NCBI GenBank assembly: GCA_016718135.1
Contig: JADKEF010000016.1
Coordinates: 1 to 64,000, forward strand
Direction of reading: 5' to 3'
Length of the DNA stretch: 64,000 nucleotides
From: Acidobacteriota bacterium
Lineage (GTDB): Bacteria > Acidobacteriota > Blastocatellia > Pyrinomonadales > Pyrinomonadaceae
Part shown: piece by piece, positions 8,388-18,800 of the stretch
How the letters are laid out: each line of letters opens with the position of its first letter
Numbering within the stretch: position 1 is the stretch's first letter
Translations under genes and position numbers: made by a program
The notes under the pieces: generated by a model
Seen by the model: the letters and a program-made list of their open reading frames with translations, nothing else
Told to the model about the DNA's origin: nothing
Databases searched by the model: none

Positions 8388-10292
8388 CTATCGCGATCGT
8401 CCTATCAACCAACGAGTGAGATCTTTTGCTGCTGAAAAATTATCCAACTCAGGCGGCAAACGGCGCCCATCCAGATACTCGTTATATAACCAAGGATCGC
8501 CGATCACAAAAACCGAGCCCTTGCCATGTTTAGCGATTGCTATGAGCGTGTCGCCGTTTGCACTGAGAACTGGTTTCGCCTGCTTCGACAACGACAAAGT
8601 TGATACTTCTTTAATATAGATCTGCTTTGTCGTCTTGAAGATTTCATTGCCTGCCGAGATGTTAACGCCGCCCATCCTGTAATCGTTGTTAAGAACTTCA
8701 AACTTGCGATCCTTGTTGAACTTGATATCAAATGCCTCGCCGAGCGTGTTGAATTTATCGAGCTCAGCATTCTGGCCGTCATTTCCCATCATCACGAGAA
8801 CGCCGCCGCGTTTGACCCAATCGGCGATCGCTTTAACGTGTTGAGGCTCGACAAAATTCGGCTTTGCAGTTTCCTTCTCAGTGTCGGGATCTACAATTAT
8901 GTAAACGCTCGCACCGGCAAGATCTGCCGCGGTCGGAGCTTTCGATAGTGTTGCAAGCTTCGCCCCATGTGATCTGAAGATCTCTCCCCACGCGAAGAAG
9001 CCCGGGTCGTTCTTCTCTTCCCATTTGTAATGCCATGCTTCATCGCCCGCGAAATTCTTGCTCTTTCGGACCTCACGATTGAAGAAATCATCTAGCATCA
9101 CGGTCTTGCCTTTGCCGGCGAGACCTTGCTCATACGCCTCCATTTCGAGTGCCGCTCTGATCGCAGGTCCGATGCCTTTAGCGTCATTCGTACGAAGCTT
9201 TTCGCTCATGTAATACTCGAAGCTGCCGTCGCGGTACGGATTGCCGCCGAGGCCCGAAACTGAGACCGTGCCTTCCCAATCGGTCTGGCCCTGAGCGTTG
9301 ACTTTTATGAACTGCTTCTTGATACCTTCCCAGCCGCGTGTCGCGACCTTCATATATTTTTCCGGCAAATACCCTTCGCGAACGCCGCGGGCGATTGCAT
9401 AAACAAACATTGCCGACGCTGATGATTCCAGGTAGTTGGGCTTTCTCGTCGGAAGATCGAGAATGTCATACCAGACGCCCGTTGCCTTGTCTTGAACCTT
9501 TTCGATCGCGGCAGCTTCTCGATCCAGGATCGCGATCAGCTCGCCTCGTCGCGGGTGATCTTTCGGGAAATGTTCAAGCGTATCGATTAGTCCCATCGCA
9601 AACCAGCCCATAGCACGGCCCCAGAAATGCGGCGATCTGCCGGACGTCTTGTCAGCCCATTTTTGCTGTTTCGATTCATCCCAACCGTGATAGAGAAGTC
9701 CGGTTTTCGCATCGCGTGAATGCTTTTCCATCCAGACGAACTGATTCGCGATGTCGTTCCAATTGTCCTCGCGGAAGATGCTTGAATACTCCGCGTAGAA
9801 GGGCTGGCCCATATACAGCCCGTCGAGCCACATCTGATATGGATAGATCTTCTTGTGCCAAAATCCACCCTCGTTTGTCCGCGGATGCGTCTTTAACTGC
9901 GAACGGAAAAGATCTGCCATTTTGCGGTACTTCTCGTTACCGTTTGCTCGGTAAAGCATCAACATCGATGTCGCCGGAGTGATGTGGTCGATATTGTATT
10001 CCTCGAGATGGTAGTCCTTGTGATTTCCCTTCTCGTCGAGCCAATTATCCATACCTTTCTGGATGTGCCAGAAGTACTTGGCATCGCCGGTGCGGTACCA
10101 CATTGCTTCGATCGCCCGGTGGACAACGCCTTGCTCGTAGTTCCACTTTGGTGGAATACCGGGCTGATTGCGTGCGTCGACCCAGATGCGATTCATCGCC
10201 GTTTCGGCGAGGCGTTCGGAATATGGCGCCGTTTGTGCGGAGGCCAACAGAGCTGCCGCGGTAATGATAATGACCAAAAATATCGATCTCAT
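8388..10292 (-). CDS. GH105-type unsaturated rhamnogalacturonyl hydrolase
   Basis: A secreted 634-residue enzyme with a signal peptide (LVIIITAAALLASAQ). The N-terminal two thirds form the alpha/alpha barrel of GH88/GH105 enzymes, with WNYEQGVVHRAIEAMWYRTG, DHITPATSMLMLY, YPYQMWLDGLYMGQPF and SPHFWGRAMGWFAMGL, where the conserved aspartates lie. It would remove the unsaturated uronate from lyase-cut rhamnogalacturonan. Residues from about 400 form a second domain resembling a glutamine-amidotransferase-like fold (VYIIVDPDTE, WVKRGGVLVMMGNDGQN, HGKGSVFVIGDPWLYNEY), common as a tail on such hydrolases. Its start overlaps the stop of the acetylesterase gene by 4 bases (ATGA). Confidence 0.88.
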   Translation of the reverse strand: MRSIFLVIIITAAALLASAQTAPYSERLAETAMNRIWVDARNQPGIPPKWNYEQGVVHRAIEAMWYRTGDAKYFWHIQKGMDNWLDEKGNHKDYHLEEYNIDHITPATSMLMLYRANGNEKYRKMADLFRSQLKTHPRTNEGGFWHKKIYPYQMWLDGLYMGQPFYAEYSSIFREDNWNDIANQFVWMEKHSRDAKTGLLYHGWDESKQQKWADKTSGRSPHFWGRAMGWFAMGLIDTLEHFPKDHPRRGELIAILDREAAAIEKVQDKATGVWYDILDLPTRKPNYLESSASAMFVYAIARGVREGYLPEKYMKVATRGWEGIKKQFIKVNAQGQTDWEGTVSVSGLGGNPYRDGSFEYYMSEKLRTNDAKGIGPAIRAALEMEAYEQGLAGKGKTVMLDDFFNREVRKSKNFAGDEAWHYKWEEKNDPGFFAWGEIFRSHGAKLATLSKAPTAADLAGASVYIIVDPDTEKETAKPNFVEPQHVKAIADWVKRGGVLVMMGNDGQNAELDKFNTLGEAFDIKFNKDRKFEVLNNDYRMGGVNISAGNEIFKTTKQIYIKEVSTLSLSKQAKPVLSANGDTLIAIAKHGKGSVFVIGDPWLYNEYLDGRRLPPELDNFSAAKDLTRWLIGRSR

Positions 10293-11023
10293 TTTTTTAG
10301 GTATTTTGCCAATTTTAACTTATTCTCGCGGATCCCATTTACAGCGACTTTTGCCATCTCCTCGGCCCCGAGCGGTGAAAAATGTGTATTGTCATCGACG
10401 CCGTTCGGATAGTTTGGGTTCTCGCCTGGTTTGAGCTGCAAGAACAGCTTTCTTGATTCCTCAACGCCATATTTCACGATCACGCCCTCGCTCGCCTTGT
10501 GCATGTCGATCAGCGGCGTCTGGTACTCGTGAGCGACCGTGCGCACTATCGCCGGATACTCGCCGTGAGTATCGTAAAACCTTCCATCTTTATCAAAACG
10601 TCGTCTCATGACCGGCGTTAGCAGTACAGGTGTGCCGCCCTTTGCCCGCACTTCATCGATGAACTTGATCAGATTCTTCTTGTAGTCTTCCGGCGGTGTA
10701 TATCTCTCGCCCTTGTCTTTCGATGAGTCATTATGGCCGAACTGAACGAACACAAAGTCACCCTTCTTTAGATCATCAACAATCCTCTGCCAGCGGCCTT
10801 CGGATAGAAAGGTCTTCGTGCTGCGGCCGTTCATTGCTCGATTCTCGATGCGGACCATGCCGTCCTGGAAATGTCCACCGAGCATCTCGCCCCAGCCCGT
10901 CTCTGGCCGCTTTTCGGGCAATTTGGAAGCCATTGTTGAATCACCCGCGAGGAAGATCGTCGGCTGCGAGAATGCGGCCGTTGCGAGAGCCAGCACCAAC
11001 AATGTCATGGTCAGGAACTTCAT
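10289..11023 (-). CDS. Rhamnogalacturonan acetylesterase (SGNH/CE12)
   Basis: A secreted 244-residue esterase with a signal peptide ending AFSQ. SGNH blocks are visible: AGDST (nucleophile Ser), NRAMNGRSTKTF, FGHND and, near the end, DNTHFSPLGAE (catalytic Asp and His). These are typical of rhamnogalacturonan acetylesterases, which deacetylate the backbone so that lyases and hydrolases can act. The gene overlaps both neighbours by 4 bases, so it is translationally coupled within the operon. Confidence 0.88.
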   Translation of the reverse strand: MKFLTMTLLVLALATAAFSQPTIFLAGDSTMASKLPEKRPETGWGEMLGGHFQDGMVRIENRAMNGRSTKTFLSEGRWQRIVDDLKKGDFVFVQFGHNDSSKDKGERYTPPEDYKKNLIKFIDEVRAKGGTPVLLTPVMRRRFDKDGRFYDTHGEYPAIVRTVAHEYQTPLIDMHKASEGVIVKYGVEESRKLFLQLKPGENPNYPNGVDDNTHFSPLGAEEMAKVAVNGIRENKLKLAKYLKK

Positions 11024-12345
11024 ACTTTGACGAGATCCGCGATCTTGATCGGTCGGTTTTGCTCAATACTCGTTCGAGCGGCGACGCCGGTCATGCAGGA
11101 CATCGCACCGGCGCGGGCACTCGGCAACTTGAGATAATCGGGCACGGCCGCATTCTTAAAGATCACATCACGCAATCGATCATCACCCCCAGCGTGGCCA
11201 CCTTTGATCTGCGGCATATCGAGTTCCTCGTGTTTGCCAAAGTTCTTACTTAGAAATGCGGTCGATTCGCGCGTGACCTCCCACGGCTGGCGTTCGTGAT
11301 CGCGAATCTCGAGTCGGCCTTTTGTGCCATTGAACGCGAGTCTATAACCTTCGAACGGCATTGACGCATTCAGGGAATAGGACAGGCTGGCTCCATTCGA
11401 ATACTTAATGATTGACGACATTGTGTCGTAGATATCAACGTCGTTCCTAAAGACACAGCCGTCACGTTGATAGCCATCCGCACTCTCGCATTCAGAGTAA
11501 AGTTTGGTCAGTCGCGCGTCTTTGGTTACGTCCCAGTAAAACGGACACTTCGTTTGATGCGGACAGGTACGGCAATTCGTGTGTCGGAACGGGCCGTTCT
11601 TTCCGTACACATTCAAAGCGCCGTACGCAGTGGCCTCGACGGGATCGGCATCGAGGAACCAGTTGATCAGATCGAAATGATGTGTCGATTTATGTACAAA
11701 AAGGCTACCGCCGCCGGATTTTAGTCTGTGCCACCTTCGAAAATAGTCGGCGCCGTGCCGCGTGTCCAGATACCAGGCAAAATCTACCGATGTGACCCTA
11801 CCGATCTCGCCGCTGCTGATTATTTGCTTGATCTTCTCGTGCTTTGGAGCGTAGCGGTAATTGAAGGTAACTATGATGTTTCGGCCATGCTTCTTCTCCG
11901 CATCGAGCACAGATTGGCAATCAGCAGCTTCGGTGACCATCGGCTTTTCGGTGATCACATTCACGCCTTTTTCGAGGGCTCGCTTGATAAACGTGTGATG
12001 TGTCGAATCGACCGTCGTGACCATTACCAACTCGGGCTTGGTGCGATCGAGCATTTCGTCGAAGTTTGTAAAGGTCGGGCATTCGACGCCGATCAGTTTG
12101 CGTCCTGCTTCGACCCGTAGCGGATTTTTGTCGCAAAGACCAACGAACTCTACTTCGTTCTTGTAGCGCTCGGCCAGGTCCTTGCCCCACATCCCGGTCG
12201 CTCGATGGCCGGTGCCGATAATTGCGTAGCGTCTTCTGGCAAGGGGCGTAACCCTGGCAGGAACGATCTGCGAGCCCAACAGCACGCCCGCCGCGGCCGA
12301 GCCGACGCTCTTTACAAAATCTCGACGATCTTTTTTTTCGGTCAT
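11020..12345 (-). CDS. Gfo/Idh/MocA family oxidoreductase, Tat-exported
   Basis: A 441-residue NAD(P)-dependent oxidoreductase. The N-terminus carries a Tat signal (RRDFVKSVGSAAAGVLLGS). A Rossmann fold follows (RYAIIGTGHRATGMWG), then EKPMVTEAADC, the usual EKP motif, and a C-terminal domain with YRYAPKH and HKSTHHFDLINWFL. A cluster of cysteines (NCRTCPHQTKCPFYW) is unusual and may bind metal. In carbohydrate loci such exported enzymes act on sugars or uronates in the periplasm. The substrate is not known from sequence; a pectin-derived sugar is inferred from the neighbours. Confidence 0.8.
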   Translation of the reverse strand: MTEKKDRRDFVKSVGSAAAGVLLGSQIVPARVTPLARRRYAIIGTGHRATGMWGKDLAERYKNEVEFVGLCDKNPLRVEAGRKLIGVECPTFTNFDEMLDRTKPELVMVTTVDSTHHTFIKRALEKGVNVITEKPMVTEAADCQSVLDAEKKHGRNIIVTFNYRYAPKHEKIKQIISSGEIGRVTSVDFAWYLDTRHGADYFRRWHRLKSGGGSLFVHKSTHHFDLINWFLDADPVEATAYGALNVYGKNGPFRHTNCRTCPHQTKCPFYWDVTKDARLTKLYSECESADGYQRDGCVFRNDVDIYDTMSSIIKYSNGASLSYSLNASMPFEGYRLAFNGTKGRLEIRDHERQPWEVTRESTAFLSKNFGKHEELDMPQIKGGHAGGDDRLRDVIFKNAAVPDYLKLPSARAGAMSCMTGVAARTSIEQNRPIKIADLVKV

Positions 12346-12348
12346 AGT

Positions 12349-13761
12349 CTATCCAAGAGAATCCACGTTCTTTCCACCAATACTCACCTTTTCGAGCTTT
12401 AGGCCCTTCACGTTCTTTACGATACTCGCATTCTTCATCGTTCCAAAGGTGCAGTTCTTGAGCGAGACGTCGAAGATCGGAGCGTTGTCGAGCCCTTGCA
12501 GATCAAGTGCACGATTGCCTGCCCCGCAGGTCAAGCCATCGATCTGTACATTGCGCACAAGCGGAATATGAGCGCCCTTTGCACCCTCTTCATAATTGAA
12601 GTCGATCTCGATCACAGCCCGTGAGACTGTCCCGATTGTGTTGTTCTTGTAATAGAAATTCTCCAGTTTCCCGCCGCGAGACGCGTTGTTCTTGAACCGG
12701 ATAGCAGTCCACAGGTCTGGGCTGTCAAGCTTGTTATCAATGGCAAACACGTTGCGAACACCACCTGAGATCTCGCTACCAACGGTGATGCCACCATGGC
12801 CGTCTTTCATTGTGCAGTTCCGGATAATGACGTTCTCGGTCGAAGTGTTGAGACGCCGTCCATCGTTGTTTCGACCGGATTTGATAGCGATGCAATCGTC
12901 GCCCGTATCGAAGTAACAGTTATCGATCAGGACGTCCTTGCACGATTCCGGATTGCAGCCGTCGTTGTTTGGGCCGTGCGTTTCGACATGAATATTTCGA
13001 ACTGTTACGTTCTCGCACATAACAGGGTGCACTTCCCACATCGGCGAATCGATTATTCTGACGCCCTCGACCAACACGTTCTTACACTTATATGGTTGTA
13101 TGAACTGTGGCCGCAGATAATCGTCCGGGCCGCCGAATATCCTTTCCTCGACGGGCGCATTTCGATCCATGAATTCATAGAGCTTTGCGCGTGCGGGACG
13201 CTGGCTGATCGCGTCCGGATTGCCGCCGTATCGCGGGTTGCCATGCCATTTCCAGAAAAACGCCTTGCCTTGTCCATCGAGTGTTCCCTCGCCAGTAACT
13301 GCGATATTCGTCTGTTCGTAGGCGTAAATGAGCGGTGAAAGGTGCATCAACTCCATGCCTTCCCAGCGAGTGTGAACGACGGGCAGATAGGAATTCCGAT
13401 CCGTTACAAATTTGAGCGTGGCTCCCCTCGAAACGTACAGATTTACATTGCTTTTGAGCTTGATCGCACCGGTCAACCACACGCCTGCAGGAACAACCAC
13501 GCGACCGCCTCCTGCCTTGTTGGCGGCATCGATAGCTTTATTTATCGCTGCCCGACAATCGAAAGTGCCGCCCGCCTTTGCACCGTATTTGAGAATACTG
13601 AAATCTCTCTTAGGAAACTTCGGTGCCTTGATGCGAGCCAGGATCTTTGGATACTCCGTCGTCCACGGATCGGCCTGTCCAAACGCTAGCTTTGGTGCGA
13701 GCACTAGTCCAGTCGCTCCGATTGAGAAATTGACAATAAAATCGCGTCTATTCAGTTTCAT
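12349..13761 (-). CDS. GH28 polygalacturonase, Tat-exported
   Basis: A 470-residue right-handed beta-helix hydrolase. The N-terminus has a Tat signal (NRRDFIVNFSIGATGLVLAP). A pectate-lyase-like helix begins with FSILKYGAKAGGTFDCRAAI. The GH28 signatures are NNDGCNPESCKDVLI, DTGDDCIAIKSGRN and GHGGITVGSE, supplying the catalytic aspartates and the conserved His. It would cleave alpha-1,4 bonds in polygalacturonan or act as an exo-rhamnogalacturonase. Its ATG directly abuts the stop of the pectinesterase/lyase gene, so the two are cotranscribed. Confidence 0.9.
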   Translation of the reverse strand: MKLNRRDFIVNFSIGATGLVLAPKLAFGQADPWTTEYPKILARIKAPKFPKRDFSILKYGAKAGGTFDCRAAINKAIDAANKAGGGRVVVPAGVWLTGAIKLKSNVNLYVSRGATLKFVTDRNSYLPVVHTRWEGMELMHLSPLIYAYEQTNIAVTGEGTLDGQGKAFFWKWHGNPRYGGNPDAISQRPARAKLYEFMDRNAPVEERIFGGPDDYLRPQFIQPYKCKNVLVEGVRIIDSPMWEVHPVMCENVTVRNIHVETHGPNNDGCNPESCKDVLIDNCYFDTGDDCIAIKSGRNNDGRRLNTSTENVIIRNCTMKDGHGGITVGSEISGGVRNVFAIDNKLDSPDLWTAIRFKNNASRGGKLENFYYKNNTIGTVSRAVIEIDFNYEEGAKGAHIPLVRNVQIDGLTCGAGNRALDLQGLDNAPIFDVSLKNCTFGTMKNASIVKNVKGLKLEKVSIGGKNVDSLG

Positions 13762-15762
13762 CTAGTTCGTTTTTGGTTTTACGGGTTGACTGTTTTTCGT
13801 TAGGTTAGCCTTCCACTTCGGATAATCCTTCTCCAAAAGGTCGCGGGCTCCGTCAACGTACCACGCATAGCCGTTTCGCCGCTCGGCCTCTATCTGCGTC
13901 ACGTCGTATTTAATGATGGTATCGCGGCCGATAAAGATCGGCTTCATCGTCTCGATCTGATAAAACCGCGCCCAGATTGGCGGGGCGGTCTTATCTTTCA
14001 CAACCACACTCTCGCCATTCTTGCGTTCCCAGCGAATACCAGACAATTTGTTCGCATCAAACCATTTTACAGCTGACTCGATCGCATCAATTACCTCTGG
14101 CGAAGGCGAGCCATCGAGCATCAGGAATTTCACTATACCAACGCTCTCGCCAGCCGTCAGCGAAACTGGTTCGAACGCTCTCGCCTGAGCAGCCTTGAGT
14201 GTGATCTCGTCGTGCTGTGCGCCCCAAATAGTCTTTCGGCCGTTAACAACGACCTGCGTTTTGAGCAAAACAGGGATCGCCTTCTCGACTGCCTTCTCGG
14301 CCTTTGCTCGACGCTCTTCGTCAACGAAGATAAAATCTTCCTTCTTCTTCGCAATATCACGAAGCAACTTCAACACATTGATCATAGCGTTGTCGTTATA
14401 AGTAATGTGCCGTGAATAGTCCTTTTTCAAGGGGAAGTATTGCGGAAAGCCGCCATTCTCGTACTGCATCGCGAACAGAAAATCGAGGCCCTTGAAAAAC
14501 CCTGCTTTGTGAGCCTCGATGTTCTTCGCTGTGATGACTTTGGCCAGATACTGAAGCTGGGTTGTCGTAGCAGAGTTGTCGATCGTCGTATCTGTCTTGC
14601 TCTTTTCGGCGAGCAACTTTGTCCGTTCCGGCTGCGTCAGCATTGCAGCCATATCGACGTTCTTTTCCCAGCCGCCGTTATCGCGTTGATAAAGAAGCAC
14701 CTGATTAGCAATTCGCGTCGCTTCGTCAACGGCGTACCAGAGCTTAGTTTGTTTTAGAACATCGTTCCATGAAACCAGTCCGAAATCGGGTTTTGTCTTT
14801 TCCTGCCATGCGAAGTTATCCGCTTTATATGGATCCCAACCATCGATGCCGGTCAGAAAGTATTCGACGGAGAAAACTTTAATGTCAGAATCACCAAGTT
14901 TGCGTGCCCAGGCGACACGCGTCGCGTCGCTCGCTCCCTTGCCCTTTGAGCCGTACTCGGCAAAATACGCCGTTTTCTCCCGCTGCGGTTCCCAGTGATG
15001 CCAGCCTTCGGGGCGAATGTCGGCATCCATCTGCGTGTTGATAAAAACTGTGCGGCCGTAGTCGCGCCACGGCCGCCCAAGATAAATACCCTTTACAGTG
15101 TTGCTGCTGGTCAGTCGGCATTTATCAAAAATAAAACCTGATCTCTCGTCTGCGGCGAAACGCATCGGAGCGGCGATGTATCCATCGCCTTTGCTGTGAA
15201 TATGACAATTCTCAAATACCGCTGCGGCCTGGCCGAAGATAAAATCAACATGTCCCTCGATGTATGAGTCCTTGTAGAATTGCCGGCCGTTCTTGGCATA
15301 CAAAGTGTCCTGCCACCCGAGGAATCGGCATCTGTTGAAAATGGTGCGGTCCGCCTCCACGAGTACCGCGACAGCCTGTGAGCCGGTGCCAAAGGAATTC
15401 TCGAACGTGATGTTCTCGGCGTAAAAATCGTGTCCGCCAATATATGTCGCGTATGCGGCGGACGTCGACCCAGCCTCCTTATTTGAAAGGCTAAAGGTGA
15501 GAATGGTCTTCTCGGCATCAGTACCGATGAACGAGATATATGGCTTATTAGCCGGAACGCGTATCTGCTCTTTATAAACGCCCGGCTTGATCGCGATCAC
15601 AAATCGTTTCTTATTGTTCTCGGGAATTTTGTTGATAGCTTCTTGAACGGAGCGGTAATTGCCGCTGCCGTCGGCCGCGACGGTGACGTCAGCCGCCAAA
15701 GCTATTCCGGGAACGGTCGCCAAAACGACGAATAGGATGAATTTTAGAAACGCCTTGTTCAC
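13762..15762 (-). CDS. Pectinesterase (CE8) - pectate lyase (PL10) fusion
   Basis: A secreted 666-residue two-domain enzyme with a signal peptide (FILFVVLATVPGIALAAD). Residues about 25-310 are a pectin methylesterase: NITFENSFG, GWQDTLYAKNGRQFYKDSYI, HVDFIFGQAAAVFE (catalytic Asp pair) and YLGRPWRDYGRTVF (conserved Arg). Residues about 330-650 resemble pectate lyase PelA of PL10: NQVLLYQRDNGGWEKN, DNSATTTQLQYL, ENGGFPQYFP, HITYNDNAMINVLKLL and GIRWERKN. One chain would thus demethylate pectin and then cut it by beta-elimination. A terminator of the receptor gene lies upstream, so this gene either is read through from there or has its own weak promoter. Confidence 0.92.
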   Translation of the reverse strand: MNKAFLKFILFVVLATVPGIALAADVTVAADGSGNYRSVQEAINKIPENNKKRFVIAIKPGVYKEQIRVPANKPYISFIGTDAEKTILTFSLSNKEAGSTSAAYATYIGGHDFYAENITFENSFGTGSQAVAVLVEADRTIFNRCRFLGWQDTLYAKNGRQFYKDSYIEGHVDFIFGQAAAVFENCHIHSKGDGYIAAPMRFAADERSGFIFDKCRLTSSNTVKGIYLGRPWRDYGRTVFINTQMDADIRPEGWHHWEPQREKTAYFAEYGSKGKGASDATRVAWARKLGDSDIKVFSVEYFLTGIDGWDPYKADNFAWQEKTKPDFGLVSWNDVLKQTKLWYAVDEATRIANQVLLYQRDNGGWEKNVDMAAMLTQPERTKLLAEKSKTDTTIDNSATTTQLQYLAKVITAKNIEAHKAGFFKGLDFLFAMQYENGGFPQYFPLKKDYSRHITYNDNAMINVLKLLRDIAKKKEDFIFVDEERRAKAEKAVEKAIPVLLKTQVVVNGRKTIWGAQHDEITLKAAQARAFEPVSLTAGESVGIVKFLMLDGSPSPEVIDAIESAVKWFDANKLSGIRWERKNGESVVVKDKTAPPIWARFYQIETMKPIFIGRDTIIKYDVTQIEAERRNGYAWYVDGARDLLEKDYPKWKANLTKNSQPVKPKTN

Positions 15763-15773
15763 GATCTTTAGAT

Positions 15774-15826
15774 GAAAAAAGCGTCACATAACCGGCCTAA
15801 AAAATCTCGGTCGTTTATGTGACGCT
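15774..15826 (-). terminator. Terminator of the TonB receptor gene
   Basis: AGCGTCACATAA and TTATGTGACGCT are 12-bp perfect arms with a 23-base loop. On the minus strand the stem is followed by six Ts. It lies between the receptor stop and the pectinesterase start, so it probably makes the receptor mRNA more abundant than that of the downstream enzymes. Confidence 0.75.
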
Positions 15827-15859
15827 GCCTGGTTGAAAAACAAGAGCCTACGCCACTAA

Positions 15860-18800
15860 TTAGAACGTGAATCGGCCACCGATCTGGATGTCACGCGGCG
15901 GCTGCCGCTGCGTGTTTGCCCGGCCGAAAGCGGCATTCGTTGGGTCGAGGTTCAAACCCGAGAAATAAGGGCTGTTGAGTAAGTTGATCGCCTCAACACG
16001 TATCTGGATCTTCTTGCCCTCGCCTACGCGAAAATTCTTCGAAAGACCGACGTCAAACTTCAGGAATCGCTGATTTCTGAAATTCGACATTGTCAGTGGA
16101 AAGTAACGAAGCGTGTTGGTCGAGCCGCTGGTGTAGTTATTGGCAAATCCCGGTACGTTCGCCGACGCCTGAACACCATTAATAAAGAAGCCCGAGAGAT
16201 CAAAAGCAGGAATATCGATACCGTAGCGTCGTCCCTCACCGTCCTTTCCACCGAGTCGATTGCGCAGTGTCGATGGGTCGCCGCTGTAATATACGTTGCC
16301 GAACTGAAGCGGCTCACCGCTCTGCCACTCGTAAACCCCCTGCATCTGCCATCCGCCGAGAAAAGCGTCAACTGCCGAATTCCAATTGCTTCCGTAGCGG
16401 CGTTTTTTACCGAAAGGAAGTTCATAGATCGCTGAGACGGTGTAGCGATGAGGCCGCTCAGTCGGTGACACGATCTCGGTCAGCTCCGTATCCTGAGGGT
16501 TAAGGTACTGCGTCGTCTGGCGTTCCCGTGAAAAGGTGTAGGAGCCGTTGAGCGACAATCCCTCTGTAAATCGCTTCACGAACTGCAAGGCGAATGACTG
16601 ATAGTTGCTCGTTCCGTTGTACTCCGTTACAGCAATGTTTCCATACTGCGGAAATGGCGTTAGCAGCCTACGACGTTGGATGGTCGCAGCGTTCCAGGCC
16701 GCACTATCCGGGATGAGCCCGCGGAATGGATTTGCAACCGATGCGTTGAGGAATGTGTTTACGGATGTGATCGAAGCAAGTATCGTCGCCGAGTTACTCG
16801 TCACCGAGAAGTTGTTCAGGTACTGTGCCGGAATCGCATTGAGCTCACGACTGACTGCGAGATCACGGCCCGACGAGTAGATATATGTTGCCTCGACACC
16901 GATCTGGAATGGCAATTCACGCTGGATGCCAAACAGGAATCGCGAGAAATTCGCATTCTTTCTGTCATACGACAATACAGTGGATGTCGGTCCCGTCGCA
17001 TTTGCTGCGGTGACATCACGCCCGGCGAACGTCATCAGGCCCTGTGACGAGCCAGGCGAAGGCGCGACGCCGTTTGGAAACGGATTCTGCAATGTAGCAA
17101 TAAATGTCAGGCCGTTATTCGTGCTCGGAACGAACAGGGTCGGCGAAGAAAATCCCGGTTGGAAGATCGCCTGGATCTGAAATGGTGAAGTGAACATACC
17201 GAAGCCCGCGCGGAGTACGGTCTTCTGATCTATTCCCCACGAAATGCCTACACGTGGCTGGAAATTGTTCTTATCCATCGCCTGATTCGGATCACCCGAG
17301 TCGCTTGCGAAGATCAACCCGCCACGCAGATCTCCAAGCGACCCAAGCGGTACGCCCGGCGGAGGGATCGCGTTATAGTTCGCAAGCACGCCCCCGGCGA
17401 TCGGGCTTGCGGCAATTCGGTCAAAGTCCTTTACGATCCGGCCTTCTGCCTCACGAACACCCGTTTCGAGCTCGTATCGAACGCCAAGATTCAAAGTCAC
17501 ATTTGGCCTAATGCGCCAGTCGTCGTGAATGAACATACCGTAGTAGTCCTCAGACGTGTCATATTCGGTTGGGTTGTCGATCAGGCTTGTTCCACTCGCG
17601 ACGGGCACTCCAAGGAGAAAGGCGGCGAGGTCACGGCCGGCACGGTCACGTTGGGTTGAGCCCGAATTTGATGCCTGCATCGTGTAGGTGCCATCGATCA
17701 AAAAGCGGCCGGCGGCATAACCATCGGTCGTGAAACGCTCTCGCAATTTCCTGTAGTCCGCGCCGACTTTCATTGAGTGGTTTCCGAATATGTGTGTCAA
17801 TGTCGGTTGCACAGACCAAAGATCGAACGGACGATCCTGACCGTTATTGTAGTCAGCCCGCTGCGAACCGAGAGTCATGTAATTACGGAAATCAAATCGA
17901 GGAAAGATGTTGCTCTGACGCGAGGAGGGGATGCCTGTGAAGCCGAGATCGGCAGCAGTTGGCTGTCCTTCCTGAAACCGGACGAGTTTGAATTGATTCC
18001 AACTACCACGGACATCGAGGATCCAGTCTGACGAGAGGATCGACGTATAGTTGGCATTAAATCCATTGTTGCGTCGATTTTCAAAGCCACGGGTGATCGA
18101 GTCCGGCGTGCCTTCAAGATTGTAACGGTCTTCGGTATTTGCACTACGGAACCATTTCGCGAACATACGGTTGTTCGAGTTAAAGTTGTGATCGATCTTT
18201 ACCAAGTATGACTTGTACGGACGAATGAGATTTTGATCCGTAAGGAAGTTGTTGACGAGACCAGCCTGATTCGCCTTCGGAAAGCGTTTGAGGAAGGCTA
18301 ACGCAGGTTGATAGATGAGACCACTTGGAAGAATATTGCAGGTGGAACCGGTCGGAACCGCACCTGAAGTCGGACAGCCAAATGAGGTGCGAACGACGTT
18401 AGAACCACTCAGAACTCCTGAAAATGGGTTGTAGATGATAGTGTTATTCGCATTCGCGATGTTCGTCGGGTCAACGATCAACTCGGTGAAGTCGCCATTA
18501 CGCATCTTCTCGCTCGGAACCGAATATGTGGTCGGCTGGGCAACATTGTCTTTCTGCCGCTCATACGAACCGAGGAAGAAGGTCTTGTCCTTGATCACCG
18601 GGCCGTTAAGCGTAAAGCCGTAACGGTTATACTTGCGATCTGGGCGCTCGCGGCCTGCACGATTGTTAAAAAAGTTGTTTGCGGTGCGGTTCTTATCCCG
18701 ATCATATAAGTATGCCGAACCATGAAATTGGTTCGAGCCGCTCTTTAGTGCCACATTTACGGTTGAACCTGCGGTGAAACCGTTCTGGGCATCGAAGCTG

